From Halohasta litchfieldiae (GTDB lineage Archaea > Halobacteriota > Halobacteria > Halobacteriales > Haloferacaceae), in the NCBI RefSeq assembly GCF_002788215.1, contig NZ_CP024845.1, forward strand, positions 2,790,001 to 2,854,000: a DNA stretch of 64,000 nt, in the 5' to 3' direction. The notes beneath the pieces were generated by a model. The model ran no database searches, had not been told where the DNA came from, and worked only from the letters and a program-made list of their open reading frames with translations. This document shows, piece after piece, positions 55,040 through 62,864 of this stretch. Positions within the stretch are counted from its first letter, which is position 1; every line of letters starts with the position of its first letter. A program made the translations under genes and the position numbers.

Positions 55040-55054
55040 CTGGAGTTGTCTAAC
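55040..55054 (+). promoter_or_regulatory. Possible operator before OsmC gene
   Basis: ctggagttgtctaac stands five bases before the ATG of the OsmC-like gene and shares the core TGTCTAAC with sites before a dehydrogenase gene (63674..63680) and, inverted, before the small gene at 55693. It may belong to a shared regulon. Confidence 0.3.
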
Positions 55055-55059
55055 CTGCA

Positions 55060-55458
55060 ATGACCGATATCGAAACGACGACAGTCAGCGAAGAGGGCTA
55101 CGCAACCACGAGTCAGGTCGGCGACTTCGAACTCTCCATCGACGCCACCGACGAGACGGGTCCCAACCCCAACGCCGTGCTCGTCGCGGACTACGCCTCC
55201 TGTTTCCTCCCCGCGTTCCGCGTCGGCGGCAGCAAGGAAGGACACGACGACCTCGGCACGCTCCAGATCGACGCCGAGGCCGACATCGACGACAACGACG
55301 ATCTGTCGGCGATCCGGTTTGCCATCCACGTCGAGGCCGACCTCTCCGACGAGGAACTCGACGCCATTGTCGACCGAGCCGAGGGCATCTGTCACGTCCA
55401 CGCCGCGCTCAAAGAGGAACTCCACGCCGAGATCAGCGTTCACGGCAACGCGTTCTAA
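55060..55458 (+). CDS. OsmC/Ohr family peroxiredoxin-like protein
   Basis: A 132-residue OsmC-type protein. The two active-site cysteines are in LVADYASCFLPAFRVGG and AEGICHVHAALKEEL, the second in a conserved Cys-His-Val-His context. Members of the family reduce organic hydroperoxides with dithiols and protect against oxidative stress. The protein is very acidic (DIDDNDDLSA stretch). The ATG lies after an AT-rich region with a possible operator, which suggests stress control. Confidence 0.88.
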   Translation: MTDIETTTVSEEGYATTSQVGDFELSIDATDETGPNPNAVLVADYASCFLPAFRVGGSKEGHDDLGTLQIDAEADIDDNDDLSAIRFAIHVEADLSDEELDAIVDRAEGICHVHAALKEELHAEISVHGNAF

Positions 55459-55555
55459 GGGTCGACGCAGTTCTTTTCCGACACAGTTCACTCCCCCAGT
55501 CGAGCGACACTGTTGGCACTCGACAGGGACTGATTATTTAAAAAGAGAACACCGA

Positions 55556-55693
55556 TCACTGCCGAGTGCGGTAGTAGCTCCGGTACGTCATCGCCTGCCC
55601 ATCGATAATGACGACATCACGACCTTCCGGGTCGGGGCTGGCTTCTCGTGGCGGTTCGTCGCCGAAGACGTACGGTGAGTCTCTCGGTTCCAT
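55556..55693 (-). CDS. Conserved-looking small protein (45 aa)
   Basis: A 45-residue protein encoded on the minus strand: MEPRDSPYVFGDEPPREASP, then DPEGRDVVIIDGQAMTYRSY and YRTRQ. The composition is unlike a random shadow frame, the third codon positions are G/C-rich, and it has its own spacer with a TATA-like motif and an inverted repeat upstream (55783..55795), plus a T-rich end downstream. I believe similar small proteins exist in other haloarchaea, but cannot verify that here. Function unknown. Confidence 0.6.
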   Translation of the reverse strand: MEPRDSPYVFGDEPPREASPDPEGRDVVIIDGQAMTYRSYYRTRQ

Positions 55694-55782
55694 ACAGTCC
55701 CGTTACCCGCAGTGAATATAAGTCTTTGTCAGACATTACCACACATGGTGTGAACCATCCTCGTTCTCCGCGAGCATTTAAA

Positions 55783-55795
55783 TAGACACCGTCTA
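55783..55795 (-). promoter_or_regulatory. TAGAC-N3-GTCTA inverted repeat
   Basis: A perfect inverted repeat with 5-base half-sites and 3-base spacer (tagac-acc-gtcta), beside an AT-rich stretch (atttaaat) that could be the TATA box of the small gene starting at 55693. A near copy, taggc-ggt-gtcta, occurs at 63666..63678. Confidence 0.4.
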
Positions 55796-55805
55796 ACGAA
55801 CTCGT

Positions 55806-56597
55806 TCAGTCGACGCGTCCGTCGAGCACAGCCTCCATCCCGGCCAGCGAGTCGAGAACGTAGTCCGGATTGATCGGCGACTCGGCGAGCGTTTGGTCGT
55901 CAGTGACGCCGGTGCGGACCAACACGGTGGTCATTCCGGCCTCGCTGCCGAGTTTGATGTCGGTGTCGAGGCGGTCACCGACCACGAGACAGTCCTCGGC
56001 CGGGAGATCGAGGTAGTCCAGAACGGTCTGGCGGGCGAACTCGGAGGGTTTGCCGCAGACGACGTCGACTTCCTTCCCGGTGACACCTTCGACGGCGTGG
56101 AGCATCGCGCCGGTGCCGGGAATGTTCGGGCCGTTTTGCGGAATTACCATGTCGGGATCAGTGCCGATGAACGGGATCGGCTCGTCGAGGGCGACAATAG
56201 CATCACACAGCGAGTCGTAGTCGAACTCCCGGTCCATCGAGACCACGACCGCATCGGCGGCCGCGGGGTCTTCGGTAAGAGTGAGATCCGCCGCCAGCAG
56301 CTGTCTGTCGACGCCGGGATCGGCGATCACGAACAGCCGGTCGGCGCTGTGTTCGGCCGCGAGATACTCAGTGGTGATCGTTCCCGCGGTGAACACCTCC
56401 TCGGCGTCGACATCGAACCCCGCCTTTGCGAACCGCGCCTCGTAGGCCGAGGGGAGCTTGGTGGGGTTGTTCGACAGAAAGACACGTTTGAGACCGGCCG
56501 CTTCGACGGCAGCCAATCCCTCGCTGGCTCCCGGTATGGGGTCGTTTCCTCGGACGACAGTCCCGTCGACATCCAGAACAATCCCGCGGTATGACAT
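55806..56597 (-). CDS. HAD-IIA family phosphatase (NagD-like)
   Basis: A 263-residue HAD hydrolase. Motif I is GIVLDVDGTVVRGN (nucleophile Asp9, acid Asp11), motif II is KRVFLSNNPTKLPSAYEAR, and motif III/IV is CLVVGDRLDTDIKLGSEAGM. The C2-type cap lies between motifs II and III (residues about 80-195). NagD-like enzymes dephosphorylate sugar or nucleotide phosphates; in archaea 4-nitrophenylphosphatase- or phosphoglycolate-type labels are common. It is divergent from the GTP cyclohydrolase gene. Confidence 0.9.
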   Translation of the reverse strand: MSYRGIVLDVDGTVVRGNDPIPGASEGLAAVEAAGLKRVFLSNNPTKLPSAYEARFAKAGFDVDAEEVFTAGTITTEYLAAEHSADRLFVIADPGVDRQLLAADLTLTEDPAAADAVVVSMDREFDYDSLCDAIVALDEPIPFIGTDPDMVIPQNGPNIPGTGAMLHAVEGVTGKEVDVVCGKPSEFARQTVLDYLDLPAEDCLVVGDRLDTDIKLGSEAGMTTVLVRTGVTDDQTLAESPINPDYVLDSLAGMEAVLDGRVD

Positions 56598-56723
56598 ACG
56601 TCGACGTTGTGGGTAGCGAAAGTCAATCCCATGGTTTCGTCGGTATGGAGTCGGATGTCAGTGGTGAGATGATTCACGAGAACGGAAAGACACAATGTGG
56701 AGGCCACCAAACAGTGAGTTACT

Positions 56724-57509
56724 GTGACGACTACTCAGTTGACGCTCATTCAGATCGACAACTACGGGCCGTGGACGGTGACCCCCGAGCCGCGACGCGA
56801 GATGGACCTCCAGACGCTCCAATCGCGGCTGTTTGCGGATATCGCCCAGTTTATCGGGAGTCGCGGTGGCTACGTTTTCTATACCCGATTCGATAACATG
56901 ATCGCGGTCACAAACGGGATCGACCGCGCGGCCCACGCCACCTTACAGGAGAGCGTCGGCAACCGCTATCCGGTAACGATCAGCCTCGGCGTCGACGTCG
57001 CCGAGACGCCGGCGGCGGCTCTCGACGGCGCAACTGAGCGACTCCAAGATGCCGGGAGTGCCCAGGACAAAAGCCGGACGGAAGTGCTGGCCGGCACGTT
57101 TCTCGATCCGGCCACAACCGGCTCCGAACCGGTGCATATCGCCCATTTCGATGTCAACGATGCGACGGGCAAATACACCGACCAACTCAACGAGTTCGAC
57201 TCGTTCATTCACATCGAGCGGAGCTACGCCTCGCTGATGGAGTATATGCGGACCGCCCACGGCGGGCTGTCGTTTTTCGTCGGCGGCGACAACATCATCG
57301 CGGTCTGTCCGGAGCTGTCGACCGACGCCTATCAGGACGCCCTCGACCACGTCGAGAGCGATGTGGGCGTCGACCTGAAAGTCGGCATCGGGCGGGGACA
57401 AACCGCCCACGAGGCCGGGATCGCCGCCAAACACGCCCTCGAAGACTGCCGCTACGAGGGAACGACCGTCGAGTTCGCACAGCCATCCGTCCCTGCCAGC
57501 GACGACTGA
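56724..57509 (+). CDS. arfA: GTP cyclohydrolase III (IIa)
   Basis: A 261-residue two-domain enzyme of the archaeal GTP cyclohydrolase III family, related to adenylyl-cyclase-like folds. It opens LTLIQIDNYGPWTVTPEPRR (metal-binding Asp) and has GGYVFYTRFDNMIAVTNGID, then SLGVDVAETPAAALDGATER; the second domain repeats the pattern with HIAHFDVND and GLSFFVGGDNIIAVCPELS. The enzyme opens GTP to a formylamino-pyrimidine nucleotide, the entry to riboflavin and F420 deazaflavin in archaea. The start codon is GTG 56724. It begins a plus-strand cluster with a dehydrogenase and a PTPS-like gene. Confidence 0.92.
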   Translation: MTTTQLTLIQIDNYGPWTVTPEPRREMDLQTLQSRLFADIAQFIGSRGGYVFYTRFDNMIAVTNGIDRAAHATLQESVGNRYPVTISLGVDVAETPAAALDGATERLQDAGSAQDKSRTEVLAGTFLDPATTGSEPVHIAHFDVNDATGKYTDQLNEFDSFIHIERSYASLMEYMRTAHGGLSFFVGGDNIIAVCPELSTDAYQDALDHVESDVGVDLKVGIGRGQTAHEAGIAAKHALEDCRYEGTTVEFAQPSVPASDD

Positions 57510-57540
57510 CGGGACCCGAATTCCACCTCAATCTCTCCAC

Positions 57541-58596
57541 ATGACTCGTCGATCACTCTACTTCGTCGCGCCCGGCGACGTCGACATCCGCGAAGAGCCG
57601 ATTCCCCAACCCGCCGCTGACCAACTCCGCGTTCGGACACAGCTCTCGGCGATCAGTCCGGGTACCGAACTGCTGGTCTACAACGGCAACGTGCCCGAGG
57701 ATCTGGCCGCCGACATGAATCTCGACTCGCTTTCGGGCTCGCTCTCGTATCCACTTCAGTACGGCTATGCCGCGGTCGGCGTGGTCGAGGCAGTCGGCGA
57801 GAACGTCGACCCCGACTGGGAGGGCCGCCGCGTGTTTGCGTTCCACCCCCACGAGAGCCACTTCTGTGCGACCGTCGACGAACTCTACCCCGTTCCGGAC
57901 GGCATCTCCTCGGCGGAGGCGACCCTCCTGCCGACCGTCGAGACGGCGATCACGCTGGTCCACGACGGCGAACCGAAGCTCGGCGAGCGGGCAGTCGTCT
58001 TCGGCCAAGGATTGGTCGGACTCGTCACGACGGCGTTGCTGGGGGAGTTCCCGCTTTCGGATCTCGTGACCGTCGACTACAGTGCCGACCGCCGGGAGTG
58101 GTCCCGACGACTAGGGGCGACCGCGAGCGTTCGCCCCGATGAACTCGGCGAGGTGCTACGGCTTCCCGGCGACGAGGAGGCGTCGACCGAGTCAGTCACA
58201 ACAGCCCAGCCGCCGGGCACTGATCTCACCTACGAACTGTCTGGGAACCCAGAGGCGCTGGATACGGCGGTTTCAGTCACCGGTTACGATGGGCGGATCA
58301 TTATCGGCTCGTGGTACGGAACGAAAACGACCGAACTCGATCTCGGCGGCCGGTTCCATCGGAGTAGGATCTCCCTAACCAGCAGTCAAGTCAGCACCAT
58401 CAACCCCCCACTGCGTGGCCGCTGGGATCGCGGTCGACGGATGGCGTTGGCATGGGAGAGGCTTGCCGATCTCGACCTCGGCGAACTGCTCACCGACCGC
58501 TACCGAATCGACGACGCCGACGCAGCCTATGAGACGCTTGCGGGGGGTGCCGACGAGATGCTGGGGACACTCTTTAGCTACGAGGGGCCGTTGTAG
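57541..58596 (+). CDS. Zinc-type medium-chain dehydrogenase without structural zinc
   Basis: A 351-residue MDR-family oxidoreductase. The GroES-like half contains VRTQLSAISPGTELLVYNGN and LQYGYAAVGVVEAVGENVD; the cofactor half contains AVVFGQGLVGLVTTALL (Gly-x-Gly-x-x-Gly) and later GRIIIGSWYG. The usual Cys-rich structural-zinc lobe is absent and the catalytic metal Cys is not apparent, as in quinone-oxidoreductase or BchC-like enzymes. It lies between GTP cyclohydrolase III and a PTPS-like gene with short gaps (31 and 5 bases), so an operon and a cofactor-linked role are inferred. Confidence 0.85.
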   Translation: MTRRSLYFVAPGDVDIREEPIPQPAADQLRVRTQLSAISPGTELLVYNGNVPEDLAADMNLDSLSGSLSYPLQYGYAAVGVVEAVGENVDPDWEGRRVFAFHPHESHFCATVDELYPVPDGISSAEATLLPTVETAITLVHDGEPKLGERAVVFGQGLVGLVTTALLGEFPLSDLVTVDYSADRREWSRRLGATASVRPDELGEVLRLPGDEEASTESVTTAQPPGTDLTYELSGNPEALDTAVSVTGYDGRIIIGSWYGTKTTELDLGGRFHRSRISLTSSQVSTINPPLRGRWDRGRRMALAWERLADLDLGELLTDRYRIDDADAAYETLAGGADEMLGTLFSYEGPL

Positions 58597-58601
58597 CCAG
58601 C

Positions 58602-58988
58602 ATGTACACGGTGTCGGTTCGTCGACCGTTTATCGCCCAGCATTTTCTGACCGTGCCGAATCCCGGTCCCGAAGGCGAGTTGCACTCCCATCAGTTCACT
58701 GCCGTCGTGGAGTTCGAGGGCAAGACGCTCACCGAGTATGGCTATCTGGTCGACATCGACGCGATCAACGCCGCCATGGACGACGTCATCGCCCAGTATG
58801 CGGAGACGACACTCAACGACCAGCCAGCCTTCGAGGGACTGAATCCGAGTGTCGAACACTTTTCACGGATTTTCTGTGAAGGGATCGTCGAGACTGCGAC
58901 CCCAACAAACCCAGATCGCATACGAGTCCGGCTCTGGGAGGACGACGAGGCGTCCGCCAGCTATGAACAGCCGCTGTCCAGTTCATGA
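58602..58988 (+). CDS. 6-pyruvoyltetrahydropterin synthase-like protein lacking catalytic Cys
   Basis: A 128-residue T-fold protein of the PTPS/QueD family. The zinc ligands are His14 (RPFIAQHFLTV) plus His28 and His30 (GPEGELHSHQF). The catalytic Cys that precedes the HGH motif in QueD or PTPS is missing; Glu24 and Glu26 take its place, and the second Gly of HGH is Ser. Glu-containing variants (PTPS-III) make 6-hydroxymethyl-dihydropterin for folate or pterin cofactors. The C-terminus holds the conserved VEHFSRIFCEGIVE and the catalytic Glu region. It is 5 bases after the dehydrogenase and overlaps the next gene by four. Confidence 0.82.
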   Translation: MYTVSVRRPFIAQHFLTVPNPGPEGELHSHQFTAVVEFEGKTLTEYGYLVDIDAINAAMDDVIAQYAETTLNDQPAFEGLNPSVEHFSRIFCEGIVETATPTNPDRIRVRLWEDDEASASYEQPLSSS

Positions 58989-59536
58989 AGGGTCGACAGC
59001 GGGCAGCGCTCTCTGTGTGCCTCCTCGTTGGCCTCTGGACTGTCATCTCGTGGATCGGCGTCTACCGGCTCCGATTGGTGGTCAGCAAACTGCTGGCGTC
59101 AGTACCGGACCGACTCATGCCACGCCATTTCAGCGTCCTCCCGCCGCCCGGGCCTGAGTACGTCGGCGTTTGGGACGTCGACCCAGCCGACGCACGCAAC
59201 AAACTCCGCTCGGAGTTCGGCTTTCGGCGGTTACTCCGCGCCTACTTTCACTGCTACAGCCGTGACGGACAGCCCGTCCACGAAGTCGGTAGCTACGTCT
59301 ACCGTGAGGAGTTCACCAGCGACAAACAGCTTCATGTGCGGTTGTTTCCGACCTCGGATGGGCGGACTGAACTCTGGTGTCACTGGGAAGTAAACCCAAA
59401 TGTTTCGCCGATTGCCCACCTCAGACGAACCGGCTACGATCCACGCGAAGGCGAGCGTCGACTCCGAATACTGCTGGCCGACGAACCGCTCTCGACGCCC
59501 GATGAGAGTGACTGTCCACTGGTAGCCGACGCCTAA
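58985..59536 (+). CDS. Hypothetical membrane-anchored protein
   Basis: A 183-residue protein with one N-terminal transmembrane helix (LSVCLLVGLWTVISWIGVYR, about 9-28) and a soluble domain of about 150 residues: GPEYVGVWDVDPADARNKLR, LRAYFHCYSRDGQPVHEVGS and FPTSDGRTELWCHWEVNPNV. No family is recognised. The ATG overlaps the PTPS-like stop (ATGA), so it is translationally coupled to it and may assist or localise that enzyme. Its stop overlaps that of the converging methyltransferase gene. Confidence 0.75.
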   Translation: MKGRQRAALSVCLLVGLWTVISWIGVYRLRLVVSKLLASVPDRLMPRHFSVLPPPGPEYVGVWDVDPADARNKLRSEFGFRRLLRAYFHCYSRDGQPVHEVGSYVYREEFTSDKQLHVRLFPTSDGRTELWCHWEVNPNVSPIAHLRRTGYDPREGERRLRILLADEPLSTPDESDCPLVADA

Positions 59537-60438
59537 TCCGCTTGTAATTGGGCGAGGACGTCGAGATGATGCGCGACCAACGTCAGGTCGCCGCGTTGGA
59601 GTTGCTCGGTTCGTGTCTCGATCCACTCAGTTCGCGTCCTCGGCGAAAGCACCTCCGGCGGATAGTCTGTCAAGGCGTTGTCGATTGTCGCAAGTAGATG
59701 TCGGAGGACGGTCGACTCGGCGGCCGGATACGCACCGTCGACGGGGCGGATCACCCAGTCGGAGCCACCAGCGTCGAGAACCCGATACCCAGCTGCCGGC
59801 AGTGCAGTTACCAGCTGTTGGCCCGCCCGACTGCTTCCGGGTTGCTCCCGAACTTCATCCATATGCCGGTGATACAGTCGTTCGATTTTCCCATCGAAGG
59901 GGTCAACCGGGGTAAACGAGGTCCGACCATTGAACGTAATTGGTGCGTAGAGTAGCCCACCGTCGTTGAGAACCCCTTTTAAATCCTGAAGCGTGGGGTC
60001 GAGGTCGACGAGGTCGAGCACGGCCGATGCGATGACCGCGTCAGCCTCGTCGGTGATCGAAAACCCGTCGTCGACCTCGAAGCTGAGTTCGAGCCGCTGG
60101 TCGGTCCCGCCTTCCTGCCGGGAGGCGATAAGCCCATCCGTGGTCCGGTCGACCGCATAGCCAGCCGCGATCAGTTGCTCGGGGAGCTGTTGGCGGGCGG
60201 TGTCGATAGTATCGGCATCGATGTCGACCGCGCGGTAGGAGACCGTCGGCGGGAGGGCGTTCCACTCGGCGAGTCGAGCGATCATCGAACCGGTTCCTGC
60301 GCCGATTTCGACAATGCGGACGAGATCGCTCCCCGAGCAGGCCCCGAGTTCGGAGACGAACCGCTCGAACACCGCGCTGTTCAGTGCCCGGTCCTCGACA
60401 GTCCGTTTCGCGGTGAGGAACTCCGCGAAGGAGGTCAC
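59533..60438 (-). CDS. Class I SAM-dependent methyltransferase
   Basis: A 301-residue methyltransferase. Motif I is VRIVEIGAGTGSMIARLAEW (about 40-59), followed by VSYRAVDIDADTIDTAR for the ribose-binding acidic residue, and AVIASAVLDLVDLD as motif IV. The region GLLYAPITFNGRTSFTPVDP is the motif V/VI part, and the C-terminal 100 residues are helical. The substrate is unknown; the neighbouring glycosyltransferase (GTGA overlap) suggests methylation of a sugar or lipid-linked product. The gene starts with GTG at 60438, overlapping the stop of the glycosyltransferase. Confidence 0.85.
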   Translation of the reverse strand: MTSFAEFLTAKRTVEDRALNSAVFERFVSELGACSGSDLVRIVEIGAGTGSMIARLAEWNALPPTVSYRAVDIDADTIDTARQQLPEQLIAAGYAVDRTTDGLIASRQEGGTDQRLELSFEVDDGFSITDEADAVIASAVLDLVDLDPTLQDLKGVLNDGGLLYAPITFNGRTSFTPVDPFDGKIERLYHRHMDEVREQPGSSRAGQQLVTALPAAGYRVLDAGGSDWVIRPVDGAYPAAESTVLRHLLATIDNALTDYPPEVLSPRTRTEWIETRTEQLQRGDLTLVAHHLDVLAQLQAD

Positions 60439-61565
60439 GATTTCCCACCTCGGTGGGATTTTGTCCCATGGATCCCGGTTGACGCGCGGGCCGTCGACAC
60501 GCGTTTCAACAGCGCCCTGACTTCGCCCAGCGTCTCATCCCAACCCGGATGGGCTGCGGCGGTGTCGAGAGCCGCCACACCGAGATCCGTGAGTCGATCT
60601 CTGTCCGCTGCAAGGTCGGCAAGCAGAGCGGCGATCCGCTCTGTATCGCCGGGGTCGACGAGGAACCCGTTGTCGCCATCCGCGATGAACTCTCCAGCCC
60701 CGCCGTTGGAGCTCCCAATCGGGACGACGCCGTACTCCATGGCTTCGAGATACACCATCCCGAAGCCCTCGTACCGCGAGGGCACACAGAGCACGTGGCT
60801 GGCTTCGAGGATCGCCGTCAGCGCCGACTCCGGAACCTCACCCGTAAACTCGACGCTGTCAGCGATACCCAGCTCCGTGGCTTTGTCGACGGCCCGGCTG
60901 GCGGAGGCTGGATTCGCCTCGTGGCTCCCGACGACCGTCAACTGCCAGTCGGTCATCCCGTGGCGGTTCACCGCGCGGTCGACGGCCGACAGGAGCGTGA
61001 TGAGGCCCTTCCGAGGGACGAGATTCCCGACGAAGGTGATCCGAAGCGGTCCCTCGGCGGCCCGCTGGCGGACCTGCTGGTCGCCGAGTGCGCGTCCCGC
61101 CACTCGTCCGGCGGGTGGAGCAACTACACTCTCATCGAAAGTGGCACCAAGGGCAGTGGCCCGGCGACGGGTGAACTGGCTCGTACAGACAGCTCCGTCG
61201 ACCGAGTCAAGATACCGGCGTTCGATCTGCCGGCGAACGCCGGCGAGTCGACCGCGCATGTCGTCCGACTGAACGTGATGAACGAGTGCGACGACCGACT
61301 CCGGCCGCGTGAGTCGGTGGTTCTGCCGCCACAGCGAGGGATGACAGAGTTCGTCCTGCACCAACACGTCGACTGGCCGGTCGAGTCGCGAGTCGACTGC
61401 CGGTCTGAGCCCGTCGATCACGCCTCGCCAGTAGTTCCGCCACGGGAGCGAAATCACCTCGACAGTGTCTCCCTGCGCTCGAAGGAAGTCGACGAGCTGA
61501 CGGTCGTACCGGAAGCCGCCAGAGGTCTCATCAAGCCCGCCGTAGACGACAACTCCGACACGCAT
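60435..61565 (-). CDS. Glycosyltransferase family 4
   Basis: A 376-residue GT-B glycosyltransferase. The N-terminal domain begins VGVVVYGGLDETSGGFRYDR, the acceptor side of GT4 enzymes. The donor domain has LRITFVGNLVPRKGLITLLS (about 175-194) and SRYEGFGMVYLEAMEYGVVPIG with the E-x7-E motif (about 255-277). The donor and acceptor are unknown. It overlaps the methyltransferase by four bases (GTGA). A CDP-alcohol phosphotransferase gene lies upstream on the same strand. Conserved as a set, these three could build a modified lipid or glycolipid. Confidence 0.9.
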   Translation of the reverse strand: MRVGVVVYGGLDETSGGFRYDRQLVDFLRAQGDTVEVISLPWRNYWRGVIDGLRPAVDSRLDRPVDVLVQDELCHPSLWRQNHRLTRPESVVALVHHVQSDDMRGRLAGVRRQIERRYLDSVDGAVCTSQFTRRRATALGATFDESVVAPPAGRVAGRALGDQQVRQRAAEGPLRITFVGNLVPRKGLITLLSAVDRAVNRHGMTDWQLTVVGSHEANPASASRAVDKATELGIADSVEFTGEVPESALTAILEASHVLCVPSRYEGFGMVYLEAMEYGVVPIGSSNGGAGEFIADGDNGFLVDPGDTERIAALLADLAADRDRLTDLGVAALDTAAAHPGWDETLGEVRALLKRVSTARASTGIHGTKSHRGGKS

Positions 61566-61616
61566 GCTATGTGGTCGTGTTAGCGAGTAACTACTTAAGT
61601 AATCCCACGGGGCGAC

Positions 61617-62357
61617 TCAGCGTCGACCCGACACCGCGAGCCAATCGCGACTGAAGTTGAGCACGAACGGGACGAACACAGCCAACGCGACCAGTCGGGA
61701 GGCGGTCGCTCCCGGCACTGGGAGCAGTGCTAGCCAGATCGCGCCCATCGCTAACCCACCGAGGAGTCGTCGGAGTTGACTCGGCGGAAGCGGTTCAACG
61801 GGAAGGCCGCGCCGTTTTCGGAGCCAGATCCCGGCTACGAACAGGTAGCGAGCGACGCCAACGAGCAAAAATACTGCGGGGACGAGATCGGCGGTGACAA
61901 CGAAAACCGTCCCGAACAGCACCGTGAGTCCGTCCATTTCGGTATCGAGTCGACCACCGAGTTCGGAGACCGCATCCATCCGGCGGGCGATCCGCCCGTC
62001 GATCGCATCAAGCCCTGCGGCGAGGGCGAAAAGCGCCGCCGGAAACCACACAAACCGACCGGATGGGAGACCAACGGGGAGAAATCCAGCGAACACCGCG
62101 AGTGCAGCGCCTCGACTGAGTGTGACGGTGGTCGCAAGCGTGACCGGCTGGTCGGGGGCCCGACTGATCGGTCGACCGATCACGACCGAGACGGCCAGTA
62201 ACCCACCACCAACACCAACTAAGAACCGTGGCGCTGGTGCGGTCTCCCAGCCAGCGATCAACAGCCCCACCGCAGTTGCCACGAGTAGGCCGATCCATAG
62301 CGTCGTCGCCGACCATCGCTGCCACCCTCCCCACCGGTCGGCTGTCTGTTTACCCAT
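61617..62357 (-). CDS. CDP-alcohol phosphatidyltransferase
   Basis: A 246-residue integral membrane transferase with about six helices. The complete CDP-alcohol motif DAIDGRIAR-x8-GGRLDTEMD (four Asp residues in the D-x2-DG-x2-AR-x8-G-x3-D-x3-D spacing) lies around residues 105-135. The enzyme transfers an alcohol phosphate from a CDP-linked donor to another alcohol, as in phospholipid synthesis; archaeal members make archaetidyl-inositol-phosphate or archaetidylglycerol-type lipids, or phosphodiester-linked glycans. The alcohol substrate is not deducible. It precedes the GT4 gene by 51 bases on the same strand. Confidence 0.9.
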   Translation of the reverse strand: MGKQTADRWGGWQRWSATTLWIGLLVATAVGLLIAGWETAPAPRFLVGVGGGLLAVSVVIGRPISRAPDQPVTLATTVTLSRGAALAVFAGFLPVGLPSGRFVWFPAALFALAAGLDAIDGRIARRMDAVSELGGRLDTEMDGLTVLFGTVFVVTADLVPAVFLLVGVARYLFVAGIWLRKRRGLPVEPLPPSQLRRLLGGLAMGAIWLALLPVPGATASRLVALAVFVPFVLNFSRDWLAVSGRR

Positions 62358-62392
62358 CGTATCGCACTGGCACGTAGATCACGCCTGACATG

Positions 62393-62764
62393 CTACCAGT
62401 CCCACCGATACAGTGTGATGAGGATACCGATCAGTGCCAGTTGTGCGAGTTTGTCGACAACGACTATCAGGCCGATGTCAGCGATGCCCGTCGGTCGGTT
62501 GAGGGCGTACCAGGCGACGATTTGAATCCCAGTGAACGGAATGCCAATGACGTACAGCAGTCGTCGACGGTAGTTGCTGAGCAAGAGGACGATAGCACCG
62601 ACAAAGCCGCCAGCAGCCAAGAGGAACATGATACCACCGGGTTCTGGAAAGAACGTTGCACCGATAACGAGATGAATGGCCGCCGTTGTGAGTGCGAGAA
62701 AGATACCGATCCAGTGGAGTGTCGTCAGCGAATCAAGTTCAATCCGCCTCTCGATACTGCTCAT
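62393..62764 (-). CDS. Small four-helix membrane protein
   Basis: A 123-residue protein with four predicted transmembrane helices: LHWIGIFLALTTAAIHLVIG, MFLLAAGGFVGAIVLLLSNY, LLYVIGIPFTGIQIVAWYAL and LIVVVDKLAQLALIGILITL. The His in the first helix and the Arg-rich loop are noticeable. Haloarchaea have families of such small proteins near electron-transport or lipid genes, but the function is unknown. It is on the same strand as the CDP-alcohol transferase, 35 bases away. Confidence 0.8.
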   Translation of the reverse strand: MSSIERRIELDSLTTLHWIGIFLALTTAAIHLVIGATFFPEPGGIMFLLAAGGFVGAIVLLLSNYRRRLLYVIGIPFTGIQIVAWYALNRPTGIADIGLIVVVDKLAQLALIGILITLYRWDW

Positions 62765-62864
62765 ATGTCGTTATTCGTATACTGCTCTCAAACAATTTGT
62801 GTTACCGGACTCGCCTCCGACCAGCGTTCGGAACCGATTTGACGCCAACGGACAGAGGGAACGT

